The translations under genes were made by a program, and so were the position numbers. Below the pieces are notes generated by a model. It made no database searches. It was not told the DNA's origin and was given only the letters and a program-made list of their open reading frames with translations. 64,000 bases of DNA from Lentzea guizhouensis (GTDB taxonomy: Bacteria; Actinomycetota; Actinomycetes; Mycobacteriales; Pseudonocardiaceae). Below, piece by piece: positions 26,801 to 34,181 of the stretch. Position 1 is the stretch's first letter. Every line of letters begins with the position of its first letter. The stretch covers positions 8,122,001-8,186,000 of the forward strand of contig NZ_CP016793.1 of NCBI RefSeq assembly GCF_001701025.1, in the 5' to 3' direction.

Positions 26801-26916
26801 TGGGCGACCCCGGCGTCCGCGGCCTGATCGCCGAGATCGGTGAACCGGAGGCCGCGACCGTGCCGAAGGACGAGGCCGTGCGGGAGATGCGCCGGGAGGC
26901 GGGCGTCCCCGACTGA
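23890..26916 (+). CDS. AfsR/SARP-type transcriptional regulator with NB-ARC and TPR domains
   Basis: This 1008-residue regulator has an N-terminal winged-helix DNA-binding domain (about 1-90) and a BTAD domain (95-225, ending in ELGVDPSAELQDVH). A STAND/NB-ARC ATPase follows, with Walker A GPGGAGKT (259-266), Walker B LLVLD (336-340), RVLATSREPLAIEG and the GMPLALELAAARL motif. The C-terminal half is helical and TPR-like. Such proteins integrate signals to activate secondary metabolism or stress genes. The start is GTG at 23890. No biosynthetic cluster surrounds it, so its targets may be elsewhere or include the neighbouring exporter. Confidence 0.9.
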   Translation: MRVALLGPTRVEDDDGTPVDIGGARVRMLLARLALDPGRPVATGTLIDDLWGEQPPADATNALQSLVSRLRKVCPDVTLEPGGYRLEIERDDVDVFRFERLRAAGRTQEALDLWRGEALADVREAPFATTAAVKLDEARLDAEEDNGDLDIAKLTALHERHPLRERLAGLLITALCAHQRQSEALQVYENVRRRLADELGVDPSAELQDVHLAALKGELAPKLVADRLPVRLTSFVGRDEELGRVAQQLERARLVTLVGPGGAGKTRLATEAAARHRLHAKGRVWFLPLAGVRAADDLIGAVLSAFELSFATGDPMRRGPDGMSRVAEVLASGESLLVLDNCEHLVDAAAEFTGRLLRMVPNVRVLATSREPLAIEGESLCPVGPLAVPNGQADISDCGAVRLFLDRATAVKPGFRLDESTADAVKLICRRLDGMPLALELAAARLRSMTVHQITQRLDDRFRLLTSGSRTALPRQRTLRAVVEWSWDLLTADERELARRLSVFPSGADLAAIERICRHDLYVLTSLVEKSIVDVLDLAPEPRYRMLETIRVYAAEQLTASGETAEVLVRFRDHYRDLTERWEPLTRTGRQLEVIAGYETEHDNIVAALRGAIDDDDADTAAGLLTGIFWYWMVKGDNNRATTAVHDVLAFGDRLPADVAAALSAMRLMMQSMPGMPDPEETAAAIDECVRADSIKRFPALAIALPMLAFIIKDKDLAHREVLRAARSDDPWARAGAEWARSFILVDDGDLAGAAVARDRAHELFTATGDRWGTAMSLGMKAAFVSQTGDNLGAIALYHQGLKLAHELRSGEDAVQQHWRLAVEYARFGDIAAAQQQLDEAERYVGDVGNDQMSAMIWYAKAEIKLRAGAVAEARALAESFHDMGTSALLGTFGAEWSALLEARIALEENRFTDAERCLAPAVETTSARSDMPDLAAVVELLAQVRHGQGADAAALRLLSLVKLVRGGLDLGDPGVRGLIAEIGEPEAATVPKDEAVREMRREAGVPD

Positions 26917-26924
26917 CGCCCGCC
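26898..26924. terminator. Bidirectional hairpin between the regulator and the ABC permease
   Basis: GGCGGGCGT (26898-26906) pairs exactly with ACGCCCGCC (26916-26924), around a 9-base loop that contains the regulator's stop codon. The convergent ABC permease ends at 26942, so the hairpin could serve both directions. Confidence 0.6.
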
Positions 26925-26941
26925 CGGTCCTCGCGGAGACC

Positions 26942-27715
26942 TCAGACCCGCCTGCGGTAGGCCCACATGGCGAGCGGGAAGAACACCGCCACCGCACCGA
27001 CCATCCAGATCAGCGAACCGAACAGCGGTCCCGCGTACGCGCCGCCGTTCATCAGGCCGCGCAACGTGTCGGACATCAGCGTCACCGGGCTGATGTCGGC
27101 CCACGCCTTGAGCCAGCCCGGCATCGTCGAGGTGCCCACGAACACGTTGCTGCCGAACGTCAACGGCATGATCAGCACGAACATCATGCCCTGCACGGCC
27201 TGCGGCGTCTTGAGCAGCATGCCGACGAACACCGACGCCCAGCAGAAGCACAGCGCGAACGCGATCCCCAGCACCACCGCCACCAGCAGCTCCACCGGAC
27301 CGGTCTGCACCCGGTAGCCCATGATCGTCGCGACGACCAGCAGCACCAGGATGCACACGACGTACCGGACGACGTCGGCCAGCACCGCGCCGACCAGCGG
27401 AGCGGACCGCGCGATCGGCATGGCCCGGAACCGGTCGAACACGCCCTTGGAGGCGTCCGTGTTCAGCTGCACACCCGCGGTCATGCTGCCCTGCAACAGG
27501 TTCATCACCATGATGCCCGGAACGAGCATCTGCAGGTACGCGTCCGTGCTCCCCGCCAGCGCCCCACCGAACAGGTAGGTGAACATCAGCAGGAAGACGA
27601 TCGGCGCGAGCGTCACGTCCATCAGCTGCTCGGGATTCTTGCGGATCTTCAGGATTCCGCGCCACGCCAGCGAAAACCCGTGGCGCACGCCTTTGTCCAA
27701 CGCGATCGTGCTCAC
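26942..27715 (-). CDS. ABC-2 type exporter permease (DrrB-like)
   Basis: This 257-residue integral membrane protein has about six helices. The conserved ABC-2 features are VPGIMVMNLLQGSMTAGVQ and the PLTFGSNVFVGTSTMPGWLK loop. It forms the membrane pore for the ATPase encoded just upstream; the genes overlap by 4 nt (GTGA). DrrAB-type systems export hydrophobic compounds such as antibiotics or lipids, and the substrate is unknown here. The start is GTG at 27715. Confidence 0.9.
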   Translation of the reverse strand: MSTIALDKGVRHGFSLAWRGILKIRKNPEQLMDVTLAPIVFLLMFTYLFGGALAGSTDAYLQMLVPGIMVMNLLQGSMTAGVQLNTDASKGVFDRFRAMPIARSAPLVGAVLADVVRYVVCILVLLVVATIMGYRVQTGPVELLVAVVLGIAFALCFCWASVFVGMLLKTPQAVQGMMFVLIMPLTFGSNVFVGTSTMPGWLKAWADISPVTLMSDTLRGLMNGGAYAGPLFGSLIWMVGAVAVFFPLAMWAYRRRV

Positions 27716-28680
27716 ACCAGGCTCCTCTCCGGCTCGGCGGTGTCATCGGTCTTCTTGCCGGTCAGCGCCAGGAACACCTCGTCGAGCGACGGCAGCCGCA
27801 GCGCCAGCTCGTCCGCGGTGATGCCGGCCTCGTCGAGCTTGCGGACCAGCGTGGACAGCAGCACCGGGTCGTTCACCGGCGCGGTGAGCAGCCCGGTGTC
27901 GTCGTCGCGCGACGGCCGCACCCCGGTCAGGTCGCCCAGGATCCGTTGCGCCGCGTCGAGGTCGTGCGCCGAGGTCGGCCGCACCTGCAGCGTCTGGCTG
28001 CCGACGCGGCGCTTCAGCTCGTCCGGCCGTCCCTCCGCGACCACCTTGCCGTGGTCGAACACCGTGATCGTGTCCGCGAGCTGGTCGGCCTCCTCCAGGT
28101 ACTGCGTGGTCAGCAGCACCGTCGTGCCCTGCGCGACGAGCCTGCGCACGACCGCCCACACCTCGTTGCGCGCGTGCGGGTCGAGGCCGGTGGTCGGCTC
28201 GTCGAGGTACAGCACGGCCGGGTTGCCGACGAGGCTGGCCGCGAGGTCGAGCCTGCGCCGCATGCCGCCTGAGTACGTCTTCGCGGACCGGCCGGCCGCA
28301 TCGGTCAGCTCGAACTGCTCCAGCAGCTCGGCCGCCCGTGCCCGCGCCCCGGCCCGGGAGTAGTCCATCAGCCTGGCCAGCAGGACCAGGTTCTCCGTGC
28401 CGGAGAGGTCCTCGTCCACCGACGCGTACTGCCCGGTCAGCCCGATCAGCCTGCGCACCGCCACCGGGTCCTTCAGCAGGTCGTGCCCGCCGACCGTGGC
28501 GTGTCCCGCGTCCGGGCGCAGCAACGTGGCCAGCACCCGCACCGCCGTGGTCTTGCCCGCGCCGTTCGGCCCGAGCACCCCCACGACCTTCCCCTCCGGC
28601 ACTTCCAGGTCCACCCCGTCGAGGGCCTTGGTCTCCCCGTAGTGCTTGACCAGGCCCTCTGCCCTGATCGCCAACGACAT
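27712..28680 (-). CDS. ABC exporter ATPase (DrrA-like)
   Basis: The 322-residue ATPase has Walker A GPNGAGKTTAVRVL, the signature YSGGMRRRLDLAASL, Walker B YLDEPTTGLDP and the DrrA-type C-terminal extension containing RLPSLDEVFLALTG. It energises the adjacent permease. It follows the LanC-like gene by 78 nt on the same strand, so the four genes from the methyltransferase to the permease may be co-transcribed. A direct repeat GCTGTCAGC lies in that gap and could be an operator. Confidence 0.92.
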   Translation of the reverse strand: MSLAIRAEGLVKHYGETKALDGVDLEVPEGKVVGVLGPNGAGKTTAVRVLATLLRPDAGHATVGGHDLLKDPVAVRRLIGLTGQYASVDEDLSGTENLVLLARLMDYSRAGARARAAELLEQFELTDAAGRSAKTYSGGMRRRLDLAASLVGNPAVLYLDEPTTGLDPHARNEVWAVVRRLVAQGTTVLLTTQYLEEADQLADTITVFDHGKVVAEGRPDELKRRVGSQTLQVRPTSAHDLDAAQRILGDLTGVRPSRDDDTGLLTAPVNDPVLLSTLVRKLDEAGITADELALRLPSLDEVFLALTGKKTDDTAEPERSLV

Positions 28681-28758
28681 CGTTCGTTCCTCCCTGTGTC
28701 GGGAAGAACTGTGCGCCAGTGCGCTGGCACCGCGCGCACAGCACGCTGTCAGCAGCTG

Positions 28759-30027
28759 TCAGCGCTGGTCAACGACCCACCAGTTGTCCATCCGGGGCAC
28801 CGAGGCACCGCCACGGCTCGCCTGGAACAGGAACGCCGCGATGCCGGCCGCGCCCTGCATCCACCCGACACCCGGCGGCAGCAGCGGGTCCTCCTCGCGG
28901 TGCTCGACGAACCGCCAGCAGACGCCGTCGCCGTCGGGGACCGCCCGTTCGACCAGGACGTCGGCGAGGTGCCGGACGAAGTCCTCGTCCACGCCCGCGT
29001 CGAGCAGCACCGAACCGACGCCCGCGGTGCCGCAGCAACGTCCGTCGTTGTCCCAGAACCCCGGTCGCACCCGGTCCGGCAGGCCGCAGGTGCGGATCGT
29101 GTGCATGCACCGCCGGTGCAGCTCGACGGTCGTCATGCCGTCCACTTCGGACACACCGGCGTACTCCAAGGCGCGCCACAGCAACGAGGTTCCCGCCGGA
29201 CCGTGGCACCAGCCGTAGCTGTGCTCCTCGTAGTCGTCCTCCAGCCGCGGGATGCGCAACGGCGCCCGGAACCCGCCGCCGGCCAGGTCCGCGAGCGTCA
29301 CGAGGTGGCGCGCGCCGTCGTGCGCGGCCGCCACCCACTCCGGCCGGCCGAACTCGGCACCGGCCACCGCCAGTGCCGTCGCGACACCGGAGAGACCGTG
29401 CGAGAAGTTCGGCATCTGCCGGTCGACTCCGGAGAAACGGCTCGGCACCATCCGCCAGTTCAGCCCGGTCGGGAGCTGCTCGCGTTCGGCCAGCAGCACC
29501 GCGGCGGCCACCTCGGCGAGCTCGTCGGCTGCGGCTCCGTGCCGACGTGCCCAGACGGCGCCGAGCAGGATCCCGGCTGTGCCCAGCACGACGTCGTGCA
29601 CGCGCGCGTTGTCGAGGAAGCGCGGTGCCTCTGTGAACGTCTGCGGCCACCCGTCCGGCGTGACGAGCGCGAGCATCCTCGCCACGGCGGCCTGCGGAGC
29701 CGGCTCGCCGAGCGCGGTCAGCGTGCCGATCGTGCTGACCAGGCCGTTGAAGAAGCTGTAGTCGGTGGCCGTCGCGATGCCCGCCCCGACCTGCTCGGTG
29801 ATCGCGGCCGCCAGCTCCCGCTCCCGCGCGGACCACCGCCGGGTGGCACGGACCTCCGCGAGTGCGAGGGCCAGTCCCCCGATGCCCGAGCGCATGCCGT
29901 CGCCGTACTCGGCCTCCAGCTCGACCCCGGGCGAGGCCGGAATCGACACGGTGCCGTCGTCGTGCGCGACCTGGCCGAGCACCCACCGCCAGGCGGACTC
30001 CGCGGTGCGCCGGTAGGTCTCGCTCAC
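28759..30027 (-). CDS. Stand-alone LanC-like protein with a three-cysteine zinc site
   Basis: This encodes 422 residues from GTG at 30027, with GAGG 8 nt upstream. It folds as a LanC/GCR2-type alpha-toroid. Expected residues are present: His210 in NFSHGLSG, Cys274 in YGWCHGPAG, and Cys331-Cys332 in RCCGTAGV. In most LanC enzymes the last pair is Cys-His; the CCG form here would give a Cys3 zinc site, as known for some LanM cyclases. LanC proteins add cysteine thiols to dehydroamino acids. No precursor peptide or dehydratase is encoded nearby, so it may act on glutathione-like or protein substrates. It is tightly spaced with the PrmC-related methyltransferase. Confidence 0.82.
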   Translation of the reverse strand: MSETYRRTAESAWRWVLGQVAHDDGTVSIPASPGVELEAEYGDGMRSGIGGLALALAEVRATRRWSARERELAAAITEQVGAGIATATDYSFFNGLVSTIGTLTALGEPAPQAAVARMLALVTPDGWPQTFTEAPRFLDNARVHDVVLGTAGILLGAVWARRHGAAADELAEVAAAVLLAEREQLPTGLNWRMVPSRFSGVDRQMPNFSHGLSGVATALAVAGAEFGRPEWVAAAHDGARHLVTLADLAGGGFRAPLRIPRLEDDYEEHSYGWCHGPAGTSLLWRALEYAGVSEVDGMTTVELHRRCMHTIRTCGLPDRVRPGFWDNDGRCCGTAGVGSVLLDAGVDEDFVRHLADVLVERAVPDGDGVCWRFVEHREEDPLLPPGVGWMQGAAGIAAFLFQASRGGASVPRMDNWWVVDQR

Positions 30028-30037
30028 CGGACGATCC

Positions 30038-30811
30038 TCACATTCCGGGCGGTCCCGCGGGTTTGGTTCCGATGACAACGGTGCAGTAGTGCTCGTCCGA
30101 CGTCGTCACCCGCGGCACCAGCCCGTGCCCGGCCATCGCGGCGGCGGTCAGCGGTGCCTGGTGCTCGCTCGTCTCGATCAGCAGGTGCCCGCCGGGTGCC
30201 AGCCACTGCGGCGCACCGGCCGCGACCCTGCGGTGCACGTCCACCCCGTCGGAACCACCGTCCAGCGCCACCAGCGGTTCGTGCTCGCGGGCCTCGGGCG
30301 GCATCAGCGCGATCTCGTCGGTCGGCACGTACGGCGCGTTCACCACGAGGACGTCCACCCGCCCGCGCAACGCAGCGGGCAACGGCTCGTACAGGTCGCC
30401 CTCGTAGACCTGCCCCAGGTCGGCCAGGTTGCGCCGGGCACAGGCCACCGCGGCGGGTTCGACGTCGGCCGCGTGCAGCTCCACCCCGCCGAGCTCCGCC
30501 GCGATCGCAAGGCCCAGCGCTCCCGCCCCGCAGCACAGGTCGAGCACGACCGCGTCGGCCGGCGCTGACTCGACGGCGGTGCGCACGACGAACGCCGACC
30601 GTTGCCGCGGCACGAACACACCGGGGTCGACGAGCACCTTGTGCCCGCAGAACTCGGCCCACCCGACGATCACCTCGAGGGGCTCGCCGGCGACCCGGCG
30701 GCGCACCATCTCGTCCAGCTTCGCGGGGCCGGCCGCGGCGTCGAGCAGCAGGCGCGCCTCGTCCTCCGCGAAGACGCACCCTGCCGCCCTGAGCACCTCG
30801 ACCACGTTCAT
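30038..30811 (-). CDS. PrmC/HemK-related N5-glutamine methyltransferase paralogue
   Basis: This 257-residue SAM-dependent methyltransferase has motif I VLDLCCGAGALGLAIA and a catalytic-loop motif NAPYVPTDEI in place of the usual NPPY. The N-terminal helical domain is typical of PrmC. The NAPY form marks an actinobacterial paralogue distinct from the release-factor methylase, so its target may not be a release factor. It ends 10 nt before the LanC-like gene. Substrate is unknown, but modification of a glutamine or nucleotide side chain is the family expectation. Confidence 0.82.
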   Translation of the reverse strand: MNVVEVLRAAGCVFAEDEARLLLDAAAGPAKLDEMVRRRVAGEPLEVIVGWAEFCGHKVLVDPGVFVPRQRSAFVVRTAVESAPADAVVLDLCCGAGALGLAIAAELGGVELHAADVEPAAVACARRNLADLGQVYEGDLYEPLPAALRGRVDVLVVNAPYVPTDEIALMPPEAREHEPLVALDGGSDGVDVHRRVAAGAPQWLAPGGHLLIETSEHQAPLTAAAMAGHGLVPRVTTSDEHYCTVVIGTKPAGPPGM

Positions 30812-30832
30812 CCCGCCAGTTCTACCAGTCGG

Positions 30833-31849
30833 TCACTTGAACGGGACCGCGTAGATGTGGCTCATGTCCGAGTCGTGCTTGGCGGTCGACCCGCGCGAGT
30901 CGGTCATGTTCTTCGCGACCCCCTGCACGGCACCGGTCTCGCCGCCGATCCACCGCGTCCGGACGTAGGTGGAGAACTTCGGCACGCAACCGGAGTCCGT
31001 CCTGATCTGGAAGTCCGGCTTGTGCAGCGGCACGTAGACGTGGTGGACGTAGTAGGGCACGTCCATGGTCACGGTGGCCGAGGAGTCCGTCTGGCACAGC
31101 GACCCGTCGGCCTTCCACTGGTTGATGAACAGCGTGAAGTGCGCTTGGGACGACCCCTTCTTGTCACAGGGCGCGCTGAGATGGCAGATCATGTACTCGG
31201 TGTCGCCGAACACGCTGAGCCCCCGGAAGCCGGGCGCCAGCTCGAAGCTGTCGAGCGACGGCTCGCGCTGGACCGGGTTCGACGCGTCGACGTTGAGCAG
31301 ACCGGCGGGCACGCTGCTCTGCGCGGGCTGACCGGTGGTGGTGTTGTCGATCGAGGTGTCCGCGAACCGCATCGAGCCGCTCACCAGCCGGATCGTCGAG
31401 TCCTCATAAGCCAGCGACGCCGTGCGGACGTTCGCCGTGCAGGTCACCCTGGTCGCGACGCCGGGGTGCACCAAGAACCTGGTGGTGAGCCAGATGTCCT
31501 CCCACTGCGGACTGCTGCTGGTCGTCTCGTAGACGTTCTGCCCCATCAGCATGGTCTTCTCGCCACCGGCCCAGCGGCAGCGGACCTCGTTCTCGAACAA
31601 CGTGCGGATGGTCGCGCCGTTCGCCCGCATCACCGAGATGACGTACGCGGTCTGGTCGGCGGCCATGTCGAGCGTGATCGAACCGACCGGCACGACGTTC
31701 TGGTCGAACGTGTGCGGCGTGGGCGGCACGCCGGGCCCGAGCACGGTCTGCGGTGCGAACGTGACGCTGGTGGCCGCGTTCGCCCGTGGTAGCTCCGCGA
31801 TCACCAGCGCCATGAGCACGGCGGTGACCAGGGACAAGAACTTCTGCAC
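30833..31849 (-). CDS. Secreted protein of unknown function
   Basis: The 338-residue protein has a clear signal peptide (MQKFLSLVTAVLMALVIAEL, cleavage near ANA-A). The rest is beta-rich, with six or more cysteines (ENEVRCRWAGG, RVTCTANVR, YMICHLSAPC, GSLCQT, DSGCVP) that could form disulfides outside the cell. No catalytic or binding motif is recognised. It is transcribed alone, with the divergent hydrolase gene 139 nt away. Confidence 0.75.
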   Translation of the reverse strand: MQKFLSLVTAVLMALVIAELPRANAATSVTFAPQTVLGPGVPPTPHTFDQNVVPVGSITLDMAADQTAYVISVMRANGATIRTLFENEVRCRWAGGEKTMLMGQNVYETTSSSPQWEDIWLTTRFLVHPGVATRVTCTANVRTASLAYEDSTIRLVSGSMRFADTSIDNTTTGQPAQSSVPAGLLNVDASNPVQREPSLDSFELAPGFRGLSVFGDTEYMICHLSAPCDKKGSSQAHFTLFINQWKADGSLCQTDSSATVTMDVPYYVHHVYVPLHKPDFQIRTDSGCVPKFSTYVRTRWIGGETGAVQGVAKNMTDSRGSTAKHDSDMSHIYAVPFK

Positions 31850-31939
31850 GCCAACCCCTCCCCTGTTGGAACGAGCGGGAACGTAACGAGCCGGGCTACA
31901 CGAGCCCTACATGTGCACCCGGTCACGTTGCGGAAGTTG

Positions 31940-31970
31940 GTCACTATCGATGATAGTCATATTTAGTGAC
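31940..31970. promoter_or_regulatory. Nested palindromes upstream of the ABM-hydrolase gene
   Basis: An inner perfect palindrome ACTATC-GAT-GATAGT spans 31943-31957. An outer inverted repeat GTCACTA/TAGTGAC pairs 31940-31946 with 31964-31970. The stretch is AT-rich compared with its surroundings and ends 18 nt before the ATG at 31989, so it overlaps the likely promoter. It is a strong operator candidate for an unidentified repressor (TetR, MarR or PadR type). Confidence 0.65.
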
Positions 31971-31988
31971 TACCTGAGGAGCGCAGCG

Positions 31989-33058
31989 ATGGCCGCCGTC
32001 GAACTGACCACCTTCACCGTCAAGCCGGACCGGACCTCCGCCCTGCTCGCCGCGCGGCCGGGCATGCTCGACGCCTTCCGCCGCGACCGCAGGGGTTTTC
32101 TGTCCGCCCGGCTCATCCGGCTCTCCGACGACACCTGGCTCGACCTCGTCGAGTGGACCGACGACCTCGCGTGGGACGAGTCGAAGGCCAAGGGCGCGAA
32201 CCAGCCGGAGATCGCCGAGTTCTTCGCCGCCGTCGACGCCGTCGTCAGCTCCGAGCGCGGCGCCCGCTACGACGACGAGCCGGGGCCGGTGCGGTTGCTG
32301 CCCTACGGACCGCACCCGTCGCAGGTCGGCGAGCTGTACCTGCCGGAGGGCGACGGTCCGTTCCCGGTCGTCGTGCTGATCCACGGCGGCTACTGGACGG
32401 GCCTGTGGGACCGGCGCGCGGTCGTGCCGCTGGCGGACGACCTCGTGTCGGCCGGGCACGCGGTGTGGAGCATCGAGTACCGGCGGATCGGCGAGGGCGG
32501 CGGGTGGCCGGGCACGTTCGAGGACGTCGAGGCGGCGGTGGACTTCCTCGCCGGCGTGGCCGCACCACTCGACCTGACGCGCGTGCAGGTCGTCGGGCAC
32601 TCGGCCGGTGGGCAGCTGGCCACGTGGGTCGCCGGGCGCGAGGACGCTCGTGTGCCCGTGGTGGCCGCGGTGTCGCTCGCCGGCCGCTCGACCTGGTGGC
32701 CGAGGCCGACCGGTTCGGGCCGAGCTCGCCGACCCGACGCCACCGCACCGGAGGGGCTCCCGGCACGCCACGACCGGAGCTCGGGCCGGTGGTCGCCGAA
32801 CTGGCCGCGGACGGCATCGTGCCGGTGCTGCTCGGCGGGCGGCGCGAGGAGGTGCCGGAGCGGTACGAGCGGGCGGTCAAGCCGGTCTCCGTGCCGGTGC
32901 TGGAGGTGCTGGGCGACCGCGACGACGTGGTCCCGCTGCGCTACGCCGCCCACCCGAACGCGGAGTTCCTGCAGGCCCGCAATGCCAACCACTTCGACGT
33001 CATCGACCCCGGTCACCCGAGCTGGGGCCTGGTCCGCGGCTGGCTCGCCGCCCACTGA
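31989..33058 (+). pseudogene. Monooxygenase-like (ABM) domain fused to an alpha/beta-hydrolase, frameshifted
   Basis: The first frame encodes an N-terminal antibiotic-biosynthesis-monooxygenase-like domain (about residues 1-90, FTVKPDRTSALLAARPGML). An alpha/beta-hydrolase follows, with the oxyanion segment VLIHGGYWTGLWD and the nucleophile in VVGHSAGGQ. After VSLAG the protein sense moves to another frame that restores LDLVAEADRFG, the acid region VLEVLGDRDDVVPLRYAA and the histidine in NANHFDVID, ending at 33058. One C appears to be missing in GGCCGCTC (32682-32689). The gene is either inactivated or affected by a sequencing error. The 3' end overlaps the convergent DoxX-like gene by 59 nt. 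Confidence 0.8.
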
Positions 33059-33530
33059 CGGGGTCGCGGCGGCGTTCGGTGTCGGCCAGCAGGAACGTGA
33101 GCTTCCGCCGGTCCGACAACACCAGCGCCGCCGCGATCAGCGTGTAGGCCAACGCGAAGTACTTCACCTCGGGGTAGTCGAACGCGAAGTCCATCAGCGT
33201 GATGTTGAGCGCGACGGCGAACAGGCCGAGGGCACCCAACGTCGTCGTGCGGCGGAACAACAACATGACGGCCGGGATCAGCTCGAACAGACCGGTGGCG
33301 CGGCCGTAGAACGGCGAGTAGCCGTAGAACGCCCACACGAGACTTGTGCCGTCCGTGGTCGCCTTGTCGATCGTCCAGTCACCGTAGTAGTACTGACCGC
33401 CCAGCAGCTTGATGGTCCCGTACATGATGAAGACGGCCGCGAGCAGCAGCCGCAGGACCAGCACGAGTTTCGGGCCTGTGGCGAACCAGATCATGACGTC
33501 CATCGTCCGAAGCGGTGCCTTGGCACGCAT
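33000..33530 (-). CDS. DoxX-like membrane protein
   Basis: The product has up to 176 residues with four membrane helices (LVLVLRLLLAAVFIMYGTIK, a central GLFELIPAVMLLFRRTTTLG segment, and two more), the DoxX layout. The ATG at 33530 is uncertain because its GGGAGG is immediately adjacent; the ATG at 33503 is the alternative. The polar C-terminal tail runs into the opposite hydrolase gene. DoxX relatives affect thiol redox balance or quinone use, but no specific function can be assigned. Confidence 0.75.
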   Translation of the reverse strand: MRAKAPLRTMDVMIWFATGPKLVLVLRLLLAAVFIMYGTIKLLGGQYYYGDWTIDKATTDGTSLVWAFYGYSPFYGRATGLFELIPAVMLLFRRTTTLGALGLFAVALNITLMDFAFDYPEVKYFALAYTLIAAALVLSDRRKLTFLLADTERRRDPVSGRRASRGPGPSSGDRGR

Positions 33531-33551
33531 CCTCCCGGCGGGCCGTCCGGC

Positions 33552-34181
33552 TCATCCCGCGGGAGGATGCGCCAGCAGTGCCAGCCGGACGCGGTTGCTC
33601 TCCCCCGTCTTCGCCATCAGCCCGGCGACGTGCGTCTTCACCGTCGTCACGCCCAGGTGCAGCCGGGCGGCGATCTCGGCGTTGCTCAGGCCTCGGGCGA
33701 GCAGGTCGAAGACCTCCCGCTCGCGGGCGCTGAGACCGAAGTCGCGGGTCGTCGCCGGTGCCTTCGCGGCTCCCGCCGTGCGCACGATCCTGCTCAGCAC
33801 ACCCGGATCGAACGGTGACTCGCCCTCGGCAGCACGGCGGATGCCGTCGAGCAGGCGTTCCGGTGAGGTGTCCTTGAGCAGGTAGCCGCTCACGCCCGCC
33901 CGGAGCGCCGGATAGAGGTACTCGTCGTCGTCGAACGTCGTCAACGCGACGATCGGCATCGGCCGTTGCGCGAGTATGCGACGCGTTGCCTCGATGCCGT
34001 CGACACCGGGCATGTGCAGGTCCATCAGCACGACGTCCGGCACGTGGTCGGTTGCCATCCGCACGGCTTCAGCACCGTTGGCGGCCATCGCGACCACCTC
34101 CACGTCGTCCTGCGCCGAGCACAACGCCCGCAGGCCCGCCCGGACGAGCTGCTGGTCGTCCACGACCAGGACCCTGATCAC
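33552..34181 (-). CDS. NarL/LuxR-family response regulator
   Basis: This encodes 209 residues from GTG at 34181, overlapping the kinase stop by 4 nt (GTGA) with a purine-rich GGAGGGGGAG upstream. The receiver domain has the acidic pair VVDDQ, phospho-acceptor Asp54 in VVLMDLHMPG and the Lys in GYLLKDTSPE. The C-terminal LuxR helix-turn-helix reads LSAREREVFDLLARGLSNAE. It pairs with the adjacent histidine kinase. Targets are unknown. Confidence 0.93.
   Translation of the reverse strand: MIRVLVVDDQQLVRAGLRALCSAQDDVEVVAMAANGAEAVRMATDHVPDVVLMDLHMPGVDGIEATRRILAQRPMPIVALTTFDDDEYLYPALRAGVSGYLLKDTSPERLLDGIRRAAEGESPFDPGVLSRIVRTAGAAKAPATTRDFGLSAREREVFDLLARGLSNAEIAARLHLGVTTVKTHVAGLMAKTGESNRVRLALLAHPPAG

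Noticed and set aside
23890..26916. AfsR-like regulator as a marker of an antibiotic gene cluster
   Set aside because: No polyketide, peptide synthetase or terpene genes occur in the window. The only linked candidate is a generic ABC exporter.
28759..30027. LanC-like gene as part of a lanthipeptide biosynthetic cluster
   Set aside because: No dehydratase, protease or Ser/Thr/Cys-rich precursor gene was found within several kb on either strand. Only the stand-alone protein is supported.
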